From: Symbiodinium natans
Taxonomy: Eukaryota; Sar; Dinophyceae; Suessiales; Symbiodiniaceae
DNA length: 64,000 nucleotides
Direction of reading: 5' to 3'
Assembly: GCA_905221605.1 (NCBI GenBank)
Contig: CAJNDS010000668.1
Location: forward strand, 317,555-381,554
The notes under the pieces are model-generated. The model worked only from the letters and a program-made list of their open reading frames with translations, had not been told where the DNA came from and did no database searches. This document shows, piece by piece, positions 20,604 through 34,240 of this stretch (position 1 is the first letter of the stretch; each line of letters opens with the position of its first letter). The position numbers and the translations under genes were made by a program.

Positions 20604-22539
20604 GTTTAGGGTTTAGGGCCCCAACATGTTGCAGGGGGCCTGTTAGGTTCGAATGGGTGTAGGGTTCACAGGATTGAAGTTACCCAGACCCCTGGGAGGA
20701 TCCCAAAACTAGATCTCCTAGGAGTGACCCAATACTGTAGTAGAAAAGGGCACGATTTGGGGGTTCGACTTTTTGGATCCTGCCAGGGGTTTGGGTAGGG
20801 GCTTGCTGAGTAGAATGGGCTTAGGAGGTTGGGCACTTGGGGCTGTTTATGCTATACCTCTACAAGGGCGTGCAAGGGGCTAGTCCCAGTAATTGTCCTA
20901 GTCTTGGTAGTTGTCTGGGCTCTGGTATTACCCCCGAAGCTGGGACGATGGGGCTTGCGGGGGCTTGAGGGGCTTAGGTGGCTACCGGGGTTTGTTCAGC
21001 TTACAGAGTTTGGCAGGGTTCAGAGTTGATATAACCGAGTGCCTTCTTATTCAGGATCATGCGGGGGCCCTCTTCAACCCTAAGCCCTCCACCCTGGAAA
21101 CGGTGCCGAAACCCTCAGCCGTAAACCGAAAAAACCCCAAAACCCTAAACCCTAAAGCGAGCAGCCCACGCAGGGATCTAACCTTGCTTCCTTTCGGCTG
21201 TGGTGCAAAAAGGCTGCACAACAGTTTCTATGTTCTCTCCGTGGTTCTCTCTAAACAGGACCCCCCAAATTAATCCTAAAACCCTAAACCCCAAACCTTA
21301 AGCCCCGCACCCTCCCCCCCAGACGAAATAAAAATGCAAAGCTAGAAGAAAAGACAAACTCCAAGAGTGGAGTCCCAGGCAACCTTTTGTTTTCGGGCTC
21401 ATGGTCTAAAGTTGCAGGACTTGGGCCTCATACTGTACAGCAGGGTAGCCAGTGTTGCCAGTTCCTTAATTCCTGAATTGCCCCACTTTCAAGGGCAGCT
21501 GGAGGAGGACGGGTAGGGCACCTTTTGTGATGAGGCTTTCAAGTGTATACAAGGGTACGCAGTAGTAAGGGTTATAGGGAGGAGTACGTAAGGGGTATTT
21601 GATACGAGGAGCCAGTGTAGTTTGAAGAGTTCATGGGCTGAGGGACCTCGCCCCATCAGGAGGATAGCCTGGACGAATGGACCCGCAAGCATGATGAGTG
21701 GGCTGGCCAATTTCAGGACACTGGACGGGAAGCCGAAAAAAAACTGCCAGACACCGGGTACTCATGGAGCCAAAGAGCTAAGGAATAGACCTCAAACCGT
21801 ATAGGGGCCCTTAGTAGGATGAAAGGTCCATTCCTCATCTAGCGGGTCTTGGACCTGCAGCTGCGAGAGCCAGCAGGTTGCTGTAGGGTTTGGGGTTTAC
21901 CGCAAGGTCCCCTAAACTCCCCCCCCCCCCCCCACACCCCCAGATCTCAAGAAATTTAGCACCGAAACCCTAAACCCTAAGTAGGTAAGTAGGCAATGTT
22001 TTCTTTGTTTGAGAGGGGGGGGGGAAGGGGAGGGTGCCCTTGTGGGGGAAGGCATGGCAACCCGTAAGTAAAGCCCGAACCTTGAATCCTAAACCTTCGC
22101 CGGTTGATTAGTTTAGTTTGGCCGGCCTTGTTGACGATGAGTCATACCGAAACCTGGCCCCGGCCTCTTGACCTCCTACCATTTGCTTCAGAACCCCTTC
22201 AAAAAAACAGAATAATCACCATTTCCCCTTCCATAAGGAACAACATGTTTCATGTTTTATCTTTTGGGGGTTCTTAAGCAAACAGTAGTCTCGGGGGCCC
22301 AAGATTCCCCTTAACCAAAAATGTGCAACCAGCCTGGCGATCAAGTTTCCAAAGGGGTTGGTCCAGCAAAGCCCGGGGAACGTAAGAGAGCTACCCACAG
22401 CATACTATGCCAGAACAGCTCACAGCCTCCCGCAGTAGGCCCAGGATTCTAAAGCTACCGGCCTTTTAAACCCTAAACCCTAAGCCCTAAACCCTCCTAA
22501 GCTCGAAAAGCAGGGGGATCTCTCGTGGCAACCTGCCAG
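20604..22539 (+). other. Intron-like stretch with few recognisable features
   Basis: Short CCCTAAA/TTTAGGG runs (20600, 21140, 21965, 22470), a C run at 21919-21933 and a G run at 22015-22024. Long ORFs (for example 20829-21029) have no splice context or family and are not called. Confidence 0.5.
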
Positions 22540-23918
22540 GAGCGCTTTGAGACTTGCTGGTCGCAGAGCTGCTTCGAGGCCGAGGGCGGGGGTTTAGGGC
22601 TTAGGGTATAGGCTTAGGGTTTAGGGTTCAGGGTTTAGGGTTTCAGGGTTTAGAGCTTGAAAGACAGGAGGCCGCTCTGGCGCTCTTGCAAGCATACCCC
22701 CACAGCCCTATAGTATGTGAACCCCAAAAAGCCTAAACCCTAAACCCTAAAACTTGAGTTCCTAAGCTTGATGTGCAAGCTTTCACTGCCCCGGGCCTTC
22801 ACGCTCTAGAGGGGCTCCATTGTGCTGCAGGGAGGTGCTTTAGGTTTCGGGTTCTAAGATTTGGGATTGAAGACTTGAGGTTTGGGGTTCACGCAAGGTC
22901 AGTGCTTAGGGATCGCGGTGGACGTAACACAGCGCAAGACTGCGACACCCGAAAGTCTACCCCCTGATCCGTAAAGCCAAAACTTATGGGTTTCCCTAAC
23001 CCCCCACTAGGTTCCCCCCTTAAATCACCTTAATTCGGCTTGATTATCCCTATAGAGGGTAGCCTCGATGCCGATGCTGGCCCTGAACTTGTTCCAAGGC
23101 CCTCCGCATCCTGTCCGCGCTGGCTGGGCATGGCATCTCGCAGCGATTGGGTGTAGGGTCCGAGTTTATCATAAGAGCCCTACGTAGGGTTTAGGGTTCA
23201 GGGTGTGGGGTTTAGGGTCTAGGCGCCTTTTAAGATGAAGCCCGAAATGCCACACTCTTGATTCTAGGAGCCCTATTTTGGGAAGCCCAAACCCCAAACC
23301 CTAAACCCTGAACCGCAAGCATCCCACCCTGAGTCCTCATGCATTCACGCATCGTTGAGCCTCCCAGGGAAGGTGATGTATAGCGCCTTTTGTTGCTCTT
23401 GCTTGCAATGGAGATAGTTACCCTAAACTGAAAACCCTAAACCCTAACACCCCCCCCCCCCCCCCCCCCCGGCAAACCCTGAACCGAAAACCCTAAACCC
23501 CAAACCCCAAGAACAAATGTTTGCTTCACTTGAAGGTTTGAGATTCAGGGGGTTTAGCCCTGCACGAGAGAAGCAGAATTCGGGAGGCGCAGGCAGACAA
23601 ATACCTTCAGTTAGCGACCAGAATCCCTATTTGGGGTTTGAGTTCGGGTGATAAGTATGGTAACCTTACTTGAAACCCTATTTAAGGTACTTGTGGCCCT
23701 ACTTATGACTGCCCATGAACCTCCCAGTATGACAATGGTGTTAAGGTATATTCCTTAGTTGAGATGATAAGAATCCCTAGAATGGTGTACGGTATATTCC
23801 TTGAGAACTCAGGGGTGCTCGGCTCTTTGGGGGTCTTCGGAGATCGCCAAACCCAATGTCCAGTAAATGCCTGGGACAGCCTAGGCGACGCGAGCTTGCT
23901 GATCCGTCTCTCGGCGCG
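22540..23918 (+). CDS. Four linked exon islands, unidentified
   Basis: Exons 22540-22591 (ERFETCWSQSCFEAEG), 22780-22834 (FTAPGLHALEGLHCAAG), 23099-23150 and 23880-23918 (PRRRELADPSLGA). Phases are consistent if 23099-23150 is read PSASCPRWLGMASR; its other open frame reads ALRILSALAGHGISQRL. The first exon starts in the phase left by 18086, so this may be the same gene as 16119-18086 with a ~4.4-kb intron holding the 18129-20603 element. A possible 18-nt exon (23996-24013) follows. Confidence 0.5.
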
Positions 23919-24059
23919 GTGAACCCTAAACCCTGAAGCTTAAAGCCTAAATAAAGCCTAAACCTTCAAACGCGAAAAACCCTAAACCCATTCAGAGATT
24001 TCCTGACGGCGCGGTGGGGTTTAGGGCCCTACGGGTTCATGAGGCTTCCTTTGTGCTGG

Positions 24060-24200
24060 ATGTTCATGCATGTTTCGGGGTTCAGGGACCAGTTCTGATT
24101 CGAAGTAGGGTTATAAGTGCCCTAAATTTGGGTTGGAAGTAGAGCTACCATACTTCCAACTTATAACCTTACTTATAACGACCCATGATTCTCCAAGTAC
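24060..24200. repeat. Palindromic element, family 1 (decayed)
   Basis: The right arm ATAACGACCCATGATTCTCC, then AAGTAC, matches the family-1 arm (ACTACCCATGAACCTCCAAG). The left arm is diverged (GAAGTAGGGTTATAAGTGCC). It sits just upstream of the family-4 palindrome. Confidence 0.55.
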
Positions 24201-24206
24201 CTTGCC

Positions 24207-24356
24207 GGTTCTTAGTAGGGAATGAGGGAATGAGGTACCCTGTTTGCCCGAAAATATATACATATGTATGTATATATATATATATATATACAACTATATG
24301 CACCCCTTAAGGGATTATGCAGGGTTCCTCGTTCCCACATTCCCTACTAAGAACCA
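24207..24356. repeat. Palindromic element, family 4 (GGGAATG)
   Basis: Arms read GGTTCTTAGTAGGGAATG and CATTCCCTACTAAGAACC, with an AT-repeat centre (24256-24290). A second full copy is at 50082-50246 and a half copy near 34097-34135. Confidence 0.85.
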
Positions 24357-24753
24357 GGGGGGGGGGGACGGTGTAGAGCTCGGAGTTCGGAGTTCGGTGT
24401 TTCATTCCATGGTTTGTTTTTTCGCTTGCTCCACCCTTTAAGCTTCCCAACGCAGCTCCCCAACCCTAAGCCCTACATCCTAACCCTAAACCCTAAACCC
24501 TACCCTAAACCCTCAGTCTGGAACCCCAAAACTTGGTAGCCGCGTGGTGCCCTTTTCTTGGGGTTCCGGGCTCCTTATCAGACCACCTGATCCCCAAAAC
24601 GGTACCCTTATTGTGTGGTTGCTGGGCTGCCAAGCTCTAAACCCTAGACCCTATAAACCCAAACCCCAAACCCTAAACCCTAAACCCGAAACCTTATATA
24701 ATTCTGGAACCCTGTAAAAACCCTAAAGCACTTACCTGGGCCCAGGCAACGCC

Positions 24754-27700
24754 ATGACACTGCTCCGTGTCCAGCTTTCCCTTCACAGCTGGGTCGAGCA
24801 ATCCTGCCAGGACCCTTAACCCTAAACCCCAAACCCTAAACCCCAAACCCTAAACCCTGAACCCCGAACCCCAAACCCTGAACCCGAAGCCGGTCTCATG
24901 ACAGACCCTGGTTGGAGGTTCATTTGGGTAGTTGTATGTGGGGTGGCAACTATGCATATACCCCCCCCCCCATTTCTGGTACTTATATCTTACAGCCCTA
25001 CTTATAACTACCCATGACCCCAACAAATTTTCAACCTCTATAAAAGCGTGGCGCCGCGAACCCCCTATTGTGATGGTAGCCTTTGGCGGGTACCTCCAAC
25101 AGACTCCGTTCGCAGAATCAATTTTGGAAACCTGTGATTATAGACACTGCACACACTAAAGCCAGTGCAGCATGAAAGGTCTACCTAAAGGCTCTTACGT
25201 AGTACCGTTTTGGGTCCCCCATAGCTAACCCAAAAAAGGAACTATATGGAGCCTGCAGATACGGCCGAAAGGGTTCCCCTCACGACTGCTGGAGGATGCG
25301 CGGGGCGCCGCTGACCAGCTATACCAGGCGGCAAGAAACCCAAAACCCAGTAGCTCTGCAACCCTGGACTCTAGTTGGAAGTTCTAGGATTTGACTTAGT
25401 ACCACCCGTTGATAATCCCCGTAATCCCTTACGCTAGTAAGTCAAACAGACTTCCAAAAAGACCCCCATTTACTCGCTATGCCCTAGTCCCCCAGAGACG
25501 CCAAACCCCATACATGTAGACATATATATATACATACTTGCATTTTTAATTAGTTTGTGAATCTTCCTATTTGTTCATATTTGCAAATAAGTTTTATGTT
25601 TGTATATCATTCCGCAACCCTAGGCCCTCGTGGAGTTCAGCCCGGAACAGCCTTCAGCAGAACAACCATCCAGCCCTGACATCACCGAAATATCCTGAAA
25701 AACCAAAGGTCTGTTGAGGGTGTTGGAGTCTAGGTTTTCGGGTTTTTTGTGCGGTGTAGGGTTTAGGGCTTAGGGCCCTCACACCTGAATCCCAACCCCC
25801 TAAGCCCGAAACCCCCAGGCCATCATCGGCTCCGACGTAGCCCTGAGCATCTACGCCGCCCGGCGTCTGTTTCTTCAGGGCCCCCCATTGCTTCCCTGAA
25901 GGGGTTTGGGGGGTTTGGGGTGTCAGGTTTAACTTTAAGGTCTAGGGTTTGAGGTTGGTTTAGGGGTTGGGGTTTAGGATTTAAGGTTTAAGGGGTTTAG
26001 GGTTTAAGGGTTTAGGATTTATGGTTTAGGGGTTCCAGGGTTTAGGGGTTTAGGGGTTTAGAGTGTAAGGGTTTAGTGTTGGGTTGTTCCCCCTTTTACT
26101 AACAGTCCTCCAAAGGGACTATGATAGGGAGCACTCGAATCCCTATCAAGGACTGCTAGTATAAGGGGGGGCACATCCCAAGTTCACCCTAAACCCTAAA
26201 CCCTAAACCCTAAACCCTAAACCCTAAACCCTAAACCCTAAACCCTAAACCCTACACGTCTTCGGGCTCCCTGGAAACCCAAAGAACCAAGGAGCTCCAC
26301 GGCACAGCTGCGGTGACGGCCTTGACTGAGCTCGGAGCCCAGAGTCGGGGTTTAGGGTTTAGGGTTTCGGGTTTCGGGTTAGGGTTTAGGGTTTAGGGTT
26401 TAGGGTTTAGGGTTTAGGGTTTAGGGTTTAGGGTTTAGGGTTTAGGGTTTAGGGTTTAGGGTTTAGGGGTTAGGGTTTAGGGTTTAGGGTTTTAAAGTTT
26501 AGGGTTTAGGGCTTGCGACTGTTTAGGGTTTAGGGTTTGAGGTGTGGGGTCTGGAGCTGAAGCTTACAAAGCCATCAAAACAAGCTGCTCAACCGACTGC
26601 CCTAGGCCAAAAAGCCCCAAACCTTAGTAGCCCTGCACCTTAAACCCGAAGCCCTGAGCCTTACTAATCCTTGAAGCCCTAAACCTTATGAACCCTGAAC
26701 CGTATAAACTCGAAATCAACGAGCTTTTCACCTTCAAAAAACAAACCTGAGCCCTACTTGGAGGTTCATGGGTAGTTGTAAGTAAGGTAACCCAGGATAA
26801 CCTATACCCTAAACCCCAAACCGTAAACCCTAAACCCTAAACCCTAAACCCTAAACCCTAAACCCTAAACCCTAAACCCTACTACTCATGACTACCCAGG
26901 AACCTCCAAGTACCTGCCTGCAAGGCTCGCAGGCTTGGGTGGCGCTTTCCATGTCGGAGTTCAGGCTCGCCAGGGTTTAGGGTTTAGGGTTTAGGGTTTA
27001 GGGTTTAGGATTTAGGGTTTAGGGTTTAGGGTTTAGGGTTTAGGGTTAGGTTCTTCCAGTCAGAGCTTAGGGCTTAGCTTTATAAACGGGTCTGCGTTGC
27101 GGCGGACACCTAGCAAAAAAAACACTGCGACCCAACAACAACCCTGGCTGCGGCAAACAGGGACCACAACCAACCAGCCCCAAACATCCATCTTTTAGGG
27201 TTTGGGTCTCAGACCCCAAAAAGCCGACATAGAAGCTCTAAACCCTCAAGCCCTTAGCCCCAACTCCCCTAAACCCAAGAAGCCCTACACACAAGAAAAT
27301 TCGCACATCGTGTCGCAGGTCTACTGGTTAGATATGTACCCTAAATAGGGTTATCAGGAGGGTTAATCTGTACCCCAAATTGGGTTACAAGTAGGTTTCG
27401 GCGTACCCCAAATCTTTGACTTAAACCCAATAAGGAATAGACATTTAAATTCTTAGTGCGATCCCAACCATGAACTAGAAGCCCTAAAGTCCCTAAAAGC
27501 TAAAATCCCTAAACCCTAAACCCTAAACCCTAAACCCTAAACCCTACTGAATAGGGTAACAAGTTGCAGGTCTACTGGCTGGAGTGGAGCTTTGGCTGGT
27601 GCGCAGAGGGCTCCGGCGTTCAGGCGCCGAGCTGTGAAGCTGGAGAGCTCTACGACCCTACGGATCCCTAAGGACGGTGGGTTTGGGGTTTAGGGTTTAG

Positions 27701-30700
27701 GGTTTAGGGTTTAGGGTTAGTCTGAACCCTAGGGTGTCATCTGCACCATTGTTGGGATACTCTGAAACGATGATCATGTTTGTTCCCTATTGGGTTTTGA
27801 GTATTCAAAAAATGTAAGCTGGTTCTTAACAAAGACCCAGAACTAGAGGGGTCTAAACTATGACAGGGTAACTCTGGGTCTAATGCCCCAGAGAAGGCAG
27901 GGGGGTTGAGCCCCAAAGTCTGGGTTGAACCCCTAAACCCTAAACCCGGGCCTAAACCCTAAAGCCCCAAACCACCCCTAAACCCTAGACTCTAAAGCCC
28001 CAAACACCAAAACCCTAAAGCCCCAAACCCCTAAACCCTAAACCGTAAAACCCGAAATCCTACAGCCCCAAACCCCCTAAATTACTCTAACCCTAGATTG
28101 AGACCCTGTGAGGCCCTCAGCTCCAAAGTCTCTCGGGACCCAGACGAAGCAAGTTTTGAGCCTTGGAGGGTGAAGTTGAAGACTCCCACCGGCCCGCACC
28201 TTCGCCCACTGAGCCCTACGCCGCAGGCCCTTCGTTTCGGCAAGAGTGACCTCGGTCGCTTCCGTCAGCGCCTACCACTGGGCAGGCTCTCACTGGGTAC
28301 TTGTGTGCGATTGTAAGGGTTTTGGGGTTCCAGTTGCAGAGGCTGCGCAGGGGTAGGCGTCCGTTGCGATGGTCAGGGTTTAGGGTTAGTTGAGGGTTTA
28401 GGGTTTAGTGTGTATATACATATATACACATGCACATCGACAAGGTCCCACAATTGTTGATCAGCCCAATGTAAGCAAGAACAGGTGCTGGGGTTCAATG
28501 GGAGGAAGGCATTCTTTGCCACCCGAGTTTTTTTAAAGCAGGTTGGTTTAGAACGCTGTGAAGGGAGAGAGATGGTAAATGCGAGACTCGGAGTAACGAC
28601 CTGAACAATATCAATGCTAGCTGTGCTGTGCTAATTAGGTAGTCTGTAAGTGACAGGCTTCAAAAACGTCTCACAGACAGAAGCCTGTCATCCTGTGCGA
28701 TGGAGTTCTTCACGCTTGGTTCAGACATTCTCTTAAAGTATGAAGGGCTGCACTTGTATGCAACACCCATAAGCTTCGCTGCACTAATGCTGCCGGCCCA
28801 AGTTTTCTCAATGGAAACACCCTGCACTCCGGGCCCTAAGTAAGCCAAGGCGTGCGAACGTTGACATCTCCCTAAACCCTAGACCCCAAACCTGAAAAAG
28901 ACCCGATACGCACAACTCGGCCAGGACTCCCTTCTCGCCCGACCAGGCCTCTCTATAGTAGGGTTTAGTGCTGAGGGCAGAAGATACCTTTCTATGGTCC
29001 CACCCTTTCATTGGTAGTTGAAACCATAGTAAGTTGGGACGGCCCATATGCGGGCCTTTACTACGGAGTCAGGCACGTTTAACTTATAACTTCCGGTGTA
29101 TTCTTCCTGGGAGTTGGGGTTGTCGTGGGGAGGTGGCGTAGAGAGGGAGGGGATGCTCTTCGAGCAGTGTGCACACTCTCGCGATGGCCTTGTGATGTTC
29201 CTTTCCGCCTGCTCGCACAAAGTGGGTGAGAACTTTAAACCCTAATTCATAACCCTAAACCCTAATTCATGACCCTAAACCCTTAATTAATAACCTTTTA
29301 CCCTAATTCATAACCTTAAACCCTAATGAATAACCCTAAAAGCCTACATCCTAACTCCAAGGATGTGGTCGGGGCTTTCCCGGCGTAGTTTCAGCTTCTT
29401 CGGTCACCACGTACCTGGGTTCAGTGTTGAGGGCTCGGCAGATGCGATTTAGGGTGCAGGTTGCCTCCTAAACCCTAAACCCTAGGCCCTAAACCCTAAA
29501 TCCTAAACCCTAAACCCTAAACCTCTGAGATAAGGGCTCTGCGGATGCAGATTGTGTAAGGCCCCAGGCCCCTCCCACATCCACAAATCTTAGTAGCTGA
29601 ATGAGTACCTTGGTAGCCCAGTGGTCCCCTTTTCCCTTTTTTAGGGTACAAGGTTCCCTTATAGAGTAACCAACCCAAAAAAAGGGTGCCTTTATTTCCA
29701 AGATGGTTACTGGGCTACTAAGATGGACTCAGCAACTAAGAAATCCAAAAGAGTCCTTGAAGCCCGCGGCTACTGACGGGGTTGTTAGGCTTGCCCTAAG
29801 GCTCGAACAGGTTCCGGGCTTCGGGCTAGGTAAGAGCAGGTGCTTGTCCCGTTCTTGGAGGTTTTGTAGTAATTACAAGTAAGGTTGAAAGTGCCCGAAC
29901 TAGGCTACTTCTAAGTACTGCTTTTAACTCCTCATGAACTTCCAAGTAGCTGGGATACTTTTTCTAATAAGGGTATTCTATTATGGGTCTACCTTATCTA
30001 CCCATGACCCTTTTAAGTGGCCCTAAACCCTAAACCCTAAACCCTAAATCCTAAACCCTAAACCCCAAACCTCCAAGAACACAGTGATACAGGTGCTTGA
30101 TGTCCTTCGAGAGCTGCGACGGCAGTGGGAAGGAAAGGAGTCCCCTGGCCAGCAAGACTGTTGGAGTTCAACCCCTCAACCCCTCAACCCCTCAACCCCT
30201 CAACCCCTCAACCCCTCAACCCCTCAACCCCTCAACCCCTCAACCCTAAACCCTAACCCCTAAACCCGAAACCCTAAATCCTAAACCCTACACCCGGCCA
30301 ATTACTGTAGAAAACAGAGCTTCGCGTTCAAACGCTCTGAACCCCAAGCTTCGCGTTCAAACGCTCTGAACCCCAAGCCACCTAAACCGGGTTTGGGGTT
30401 TACGGGTTAGGCTTTAGCGTTCAGGGTCGTGCAGTGGCTTCGGGTGCAGGCTCAGATGGTAGAATCTCAGTTCCTCTCGGGGGCGTCGGTCTCAATCTGA
30501 AGCGTCGACCTCCCTAAGACTCTCCATCTAACTTACATCTAAGGGTAGTTACATGGTGCCTTGGTATGATTCTTTTCCCCTTCCAGGGTGCCGAAGCATT
30601 TGCTCTTGGGTTTATAGGAAATTTTGGGGGGGGGTTGAGGGTTCGGGTGTAGGGCCTCGGGTTTTAAGGATTAAGTTCTATTGTCGCGTCTGGCCACCTT

Positions 30701-33700
30701 TTTCATTCTTACGTCTCTGGTTGCCGAAGTCGGGCTGAAGGCGGGTTCGGGGTGGAGCGTGCTTACCTCGAGGTACGACCTCCTGCGACGCAACTGTGCG
30801 CACTTCTGCCGCCCGGTGCAATTGGCTGACAAGCTGCTTCAAGAATTCTACCTTAACCCTAAAACCCTAAACCCGAAACCCTAAACCCTAAACCCTAAAC
30901 CCTAAATACAGGACCTCCCAAGCCTGCCCTAAACGCAAAACCCTCAATCAGTCTGCCCGAAGTTCCCGAGACCCTGATCCGAACATCTGAAATCCCAGCA
31001 GGTTAGCGCTTTCGGGAGCCTACCCAAAGGCTCTTATGTAGTACCTTTTGGGGTAGCAAACTCGAATCCCCAAGAAGTAGCCCAAAACGGAAGTACATTC
31101 GAGCCTTCAGGTTATACCCTAAACCCAGAAATTTGAGCTTGAGTTTACCTTAGCCCCCACAACAAGCCTGGATTCAGGGAGAGGACAACGAGAACTTCCC
31201 TTGTAGGGTTGGAAGCGATGAAGGTCTCTTGAGATTCATCGCGACCCTCGAATCCCAAGCTGAGGCATCGAGTTTGTCAAGCGGCTTCACGTTCAGGAGG
31301 CAGGTCAGTAGCGCTTTGGCTTGGGGTTTAGGGTTTAGGGTTTAGGGTTTAGGGTTTAGGGTCTAGGGTCTAGGGTTTAGGGTTTAGGGTTTAGGGTTTA
31401 GGGTTTAGGGTTTAGGGTTTAGGGTTTAGGGTTTAGGGTTTAGAGTTTAGGGTTTAGGGTTTAGGGTTTAGGGTTTAGCCCCTGAACCTTAAAGCCTTAA
31501 ACCCGCTAAGTTGGGATCTGTTAGTAGAAGGGGAAACACGCCAACCCCTAAACTCAAAACCCCCACTACACCCAAAACCGCAAACTGTGACCTCAAATCC
31601 TAAGTGGTTATATCCCCGAAGAGGGGTACCACGGTTGTAGCCCAAATAACCTGGACCCCCCCCCAACCCAAAAGTTAAAACAAAAAGAACAAAGACCCCA
31701 GTTTCGGTAAAGCCTAAACTCTCAACCCGAAACCCTAAACCCCAAACCCCCAAATCAACCCACGACCCTCAAGCCGAGAGGCCCCAGACTGGGTCAACGC
31801 GTTGGCCGTCACGGGCGGGCAGCGCGGCGTGCTAGGGTTTACGGTTTAGGGTTTGGGGTTCAGGTTTTAGGGTTTAGGGTTTGGGGGCTTAGGGTTTAGG
31901 AGGGTTTGAGTGGCTACAACGCGTTACATATCCTAAACCCGAAAATTTCTAAGGCATAAACAAACCTGTACTTGGGTGCAGCTGTCACACATGCCTGACC
32001 TCAGACCCTCAAGCCCGTTGTCGGCCCAAAAAGCCTCGAACCCTACCTGAAGGCTCTGATGCAGTTCCTTTCTGGGTTAGTTCTGGGGGATTCTAGTATA
32101 CTACCCCAAGAAGGTACTACATAAGAGCCTTTAGGTAAACCCGCAACCCAAACCCCAAAACCTAAACTAAACCCCGAAGTCCCCTAATCCCCAAACCCTA
32201 AACCCTAAAACCCTAAAGCCGAAAGCGCTGAATCCTAAAACCCAAAACCCAAAACCCAAAACCCCAAAACCCAAACCAATCCCCCGAAGTCTCCGGACAT
32301 GCCAATCAAGGGAAAGGCTTCCCTCAATATACTCCGAATATGGCTCTTATACTACCCTATAGGGACCTGTAGGAAGGGGCAGGTGGCCTATGAACCCTAA
32401 ACCCTAAACCCTAAACCCTAAACCCTAAACCCTAAACCCTAAACCCTAAACCCTAAACCCTAAACCCTAAACCCTAAACCCTAACCCTAAACCCTAAACC
32501 CTAGACCCCCATTAGGGGTCCAAGGTCGAGTCCCTTGAGCCAAGGCAGGTGGCGGAGTGGCTCGGGGTCTTCCGGCCGGCGCTCCTGCGGAGCGAAGAGG
32601 CCTCCTTTGCCTTGGACGAATTAGGGTTTAGGGTTTAGGGTTTAGGGTCTAGGGTTTAGGGTTTAGGATTTAGGGTTTTTGGGTTTAGGGTTTAGGCTTT
32701 AGGGTCCAGTTTCCCCGTTTTCTCACAGCACAAGAGAGTTCCGAATCCCCAGTGCGTTCTGAGATGTTCTGAGGCCTGATCTGAGCCTTACGAAGCTCAT
32801 GCTGCGAAAGTAGTTAAGCTCCTTGAACTCGAACTCCAGCATTCATTGGCCAGTTTGAAGAATGATGAAGAATGGTTCTGCGCATTGCGTGCTTAAGCCT
32901 GTGTTCCTGAAACCGACTCTTTGGTTCAAAACCGACTCTTCGGCTCAGAACGTATGCTCAAGGGCTACGAAGGCTTTGTGCCGAGCTAAAGTTTGTACCC
33001 TCACCACCCCTCCCCCCTCGCCCCTCCCCCCTCCCCCCCCCAATACCAGCGAAATGCAGAAGTCCCGGATGTCTGGATGAGGACTCCCCTGCTGTGGTCA
33101 CCGCGCGGCCTGAGGACGGGTTGGAGGGTTTCGTTTGGGCTTTGGGTTCTGGGTTCTGAGCCTGGGGGGTTAGGGCTAGGGTCCAGGACGAGGTTGTAGA
33201 GGTGTGTTGCTTTATTTTATTCATGAATATTTATTTATTATTTATTTATTTATTTTTTTTTTTTGGGGGGGGGGGGGGGGTTGGGGCTTCTTGGAAGGAT
33301 GGCACCCTTGGTACGATGAAAGTTGCTGGGCTACAAAAGTGAGGCTCTTACGTCGTCGGGTGCGCAAGGTTCCCCTCACTCTTGCGTTTGGAGCTTTTAG
33401 GCTCAAGCTGTCGGGCTTCTTTTGGGTGGAGCAGCAGCCCTCCACCCTAAACCCCAAACTCTAAACCCCAAACCCTAAACCCCAAACCCCAAACCCTAAA
33501 CCCTAAACCCACACCCTGATGCCTCGCATCCCTCGGAACAAAAGTAGTTCGCGCCTGCCAGGAGCCCGAGTCCTCCTCGGAGCTGAAGGAGTGGCGATGG
33601 GCAAAGCAGCCTCCCGGCCGAGTCGTGCAAGGGTTTAGGGTTTAGGGTTTAGGGTTTACGGTTTAGGGTTTAGGGTTTAGGGTTTAGGGTCTAGGGTTTA

Positions 33701-34207
33701 GGGTTTAGGACCCCATGTAAAAACATCATGCCCTAACGGTTTACTGTAGGGTTCCCAAACCCCGTAGCCCATGAACCACTAGTCTAGCGCTCGGTTCTTG
33801 GAGGAGTGGAGGTTTAGGGATTCAGGGATCTAGGGGCGTAGGCGTTTAGGGATTTAGGGGTTTCGAGATTTTGGGTCCAAATAATAGAAGAATATATGGG
33901 AGCTGTAGTTTTTGGCTACGTGGTAGCATTCGAACAGCTTACGGAGGTTCTAAAGTCTAAGTCTTTCAATCGCCATGTGCCGGCCGGGCTGCAGTTTTTT
34001 TAAGCTATCGAGGCATATCATCCTTCCCGGAAGCACCCTTTTCTAAGCACCAGCATCCCCCAAGAAACAGCTGTGCGAAATCCTGTGGCCTAGTGGTTCT
34101 TAGTTGGGAATTGGGGGAATGAGAGGTGCCCCATATAGTACCTCTGCAGGCGCATGTCCATACATATACATATATATGTATGTATGTACATCTCCCTCTC
34201 TCTCTCA

Positions 34208-34240
<33 letters not shown>

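Noticed and set aside
29362-29410. Possible exon MWSGLSRRSFSFFG
   Set aside because: It lies inside the intron between exons whose joined protein matches the PPPDE pattern without it.
30450-30488. Possible exon AQMVESQFLSGAS
   Set aside because: It has good AG/G and GT edges, but the PPPDE gene joins 30151 to 30773 directly with conserved sequence, leaving no room for it.
31260-31303. Possible exon AEASSLSSGFTFRR
   Set aside because: It is not compatible in phase with the PPPDE gene exons on either side; it could be an alternative exon.
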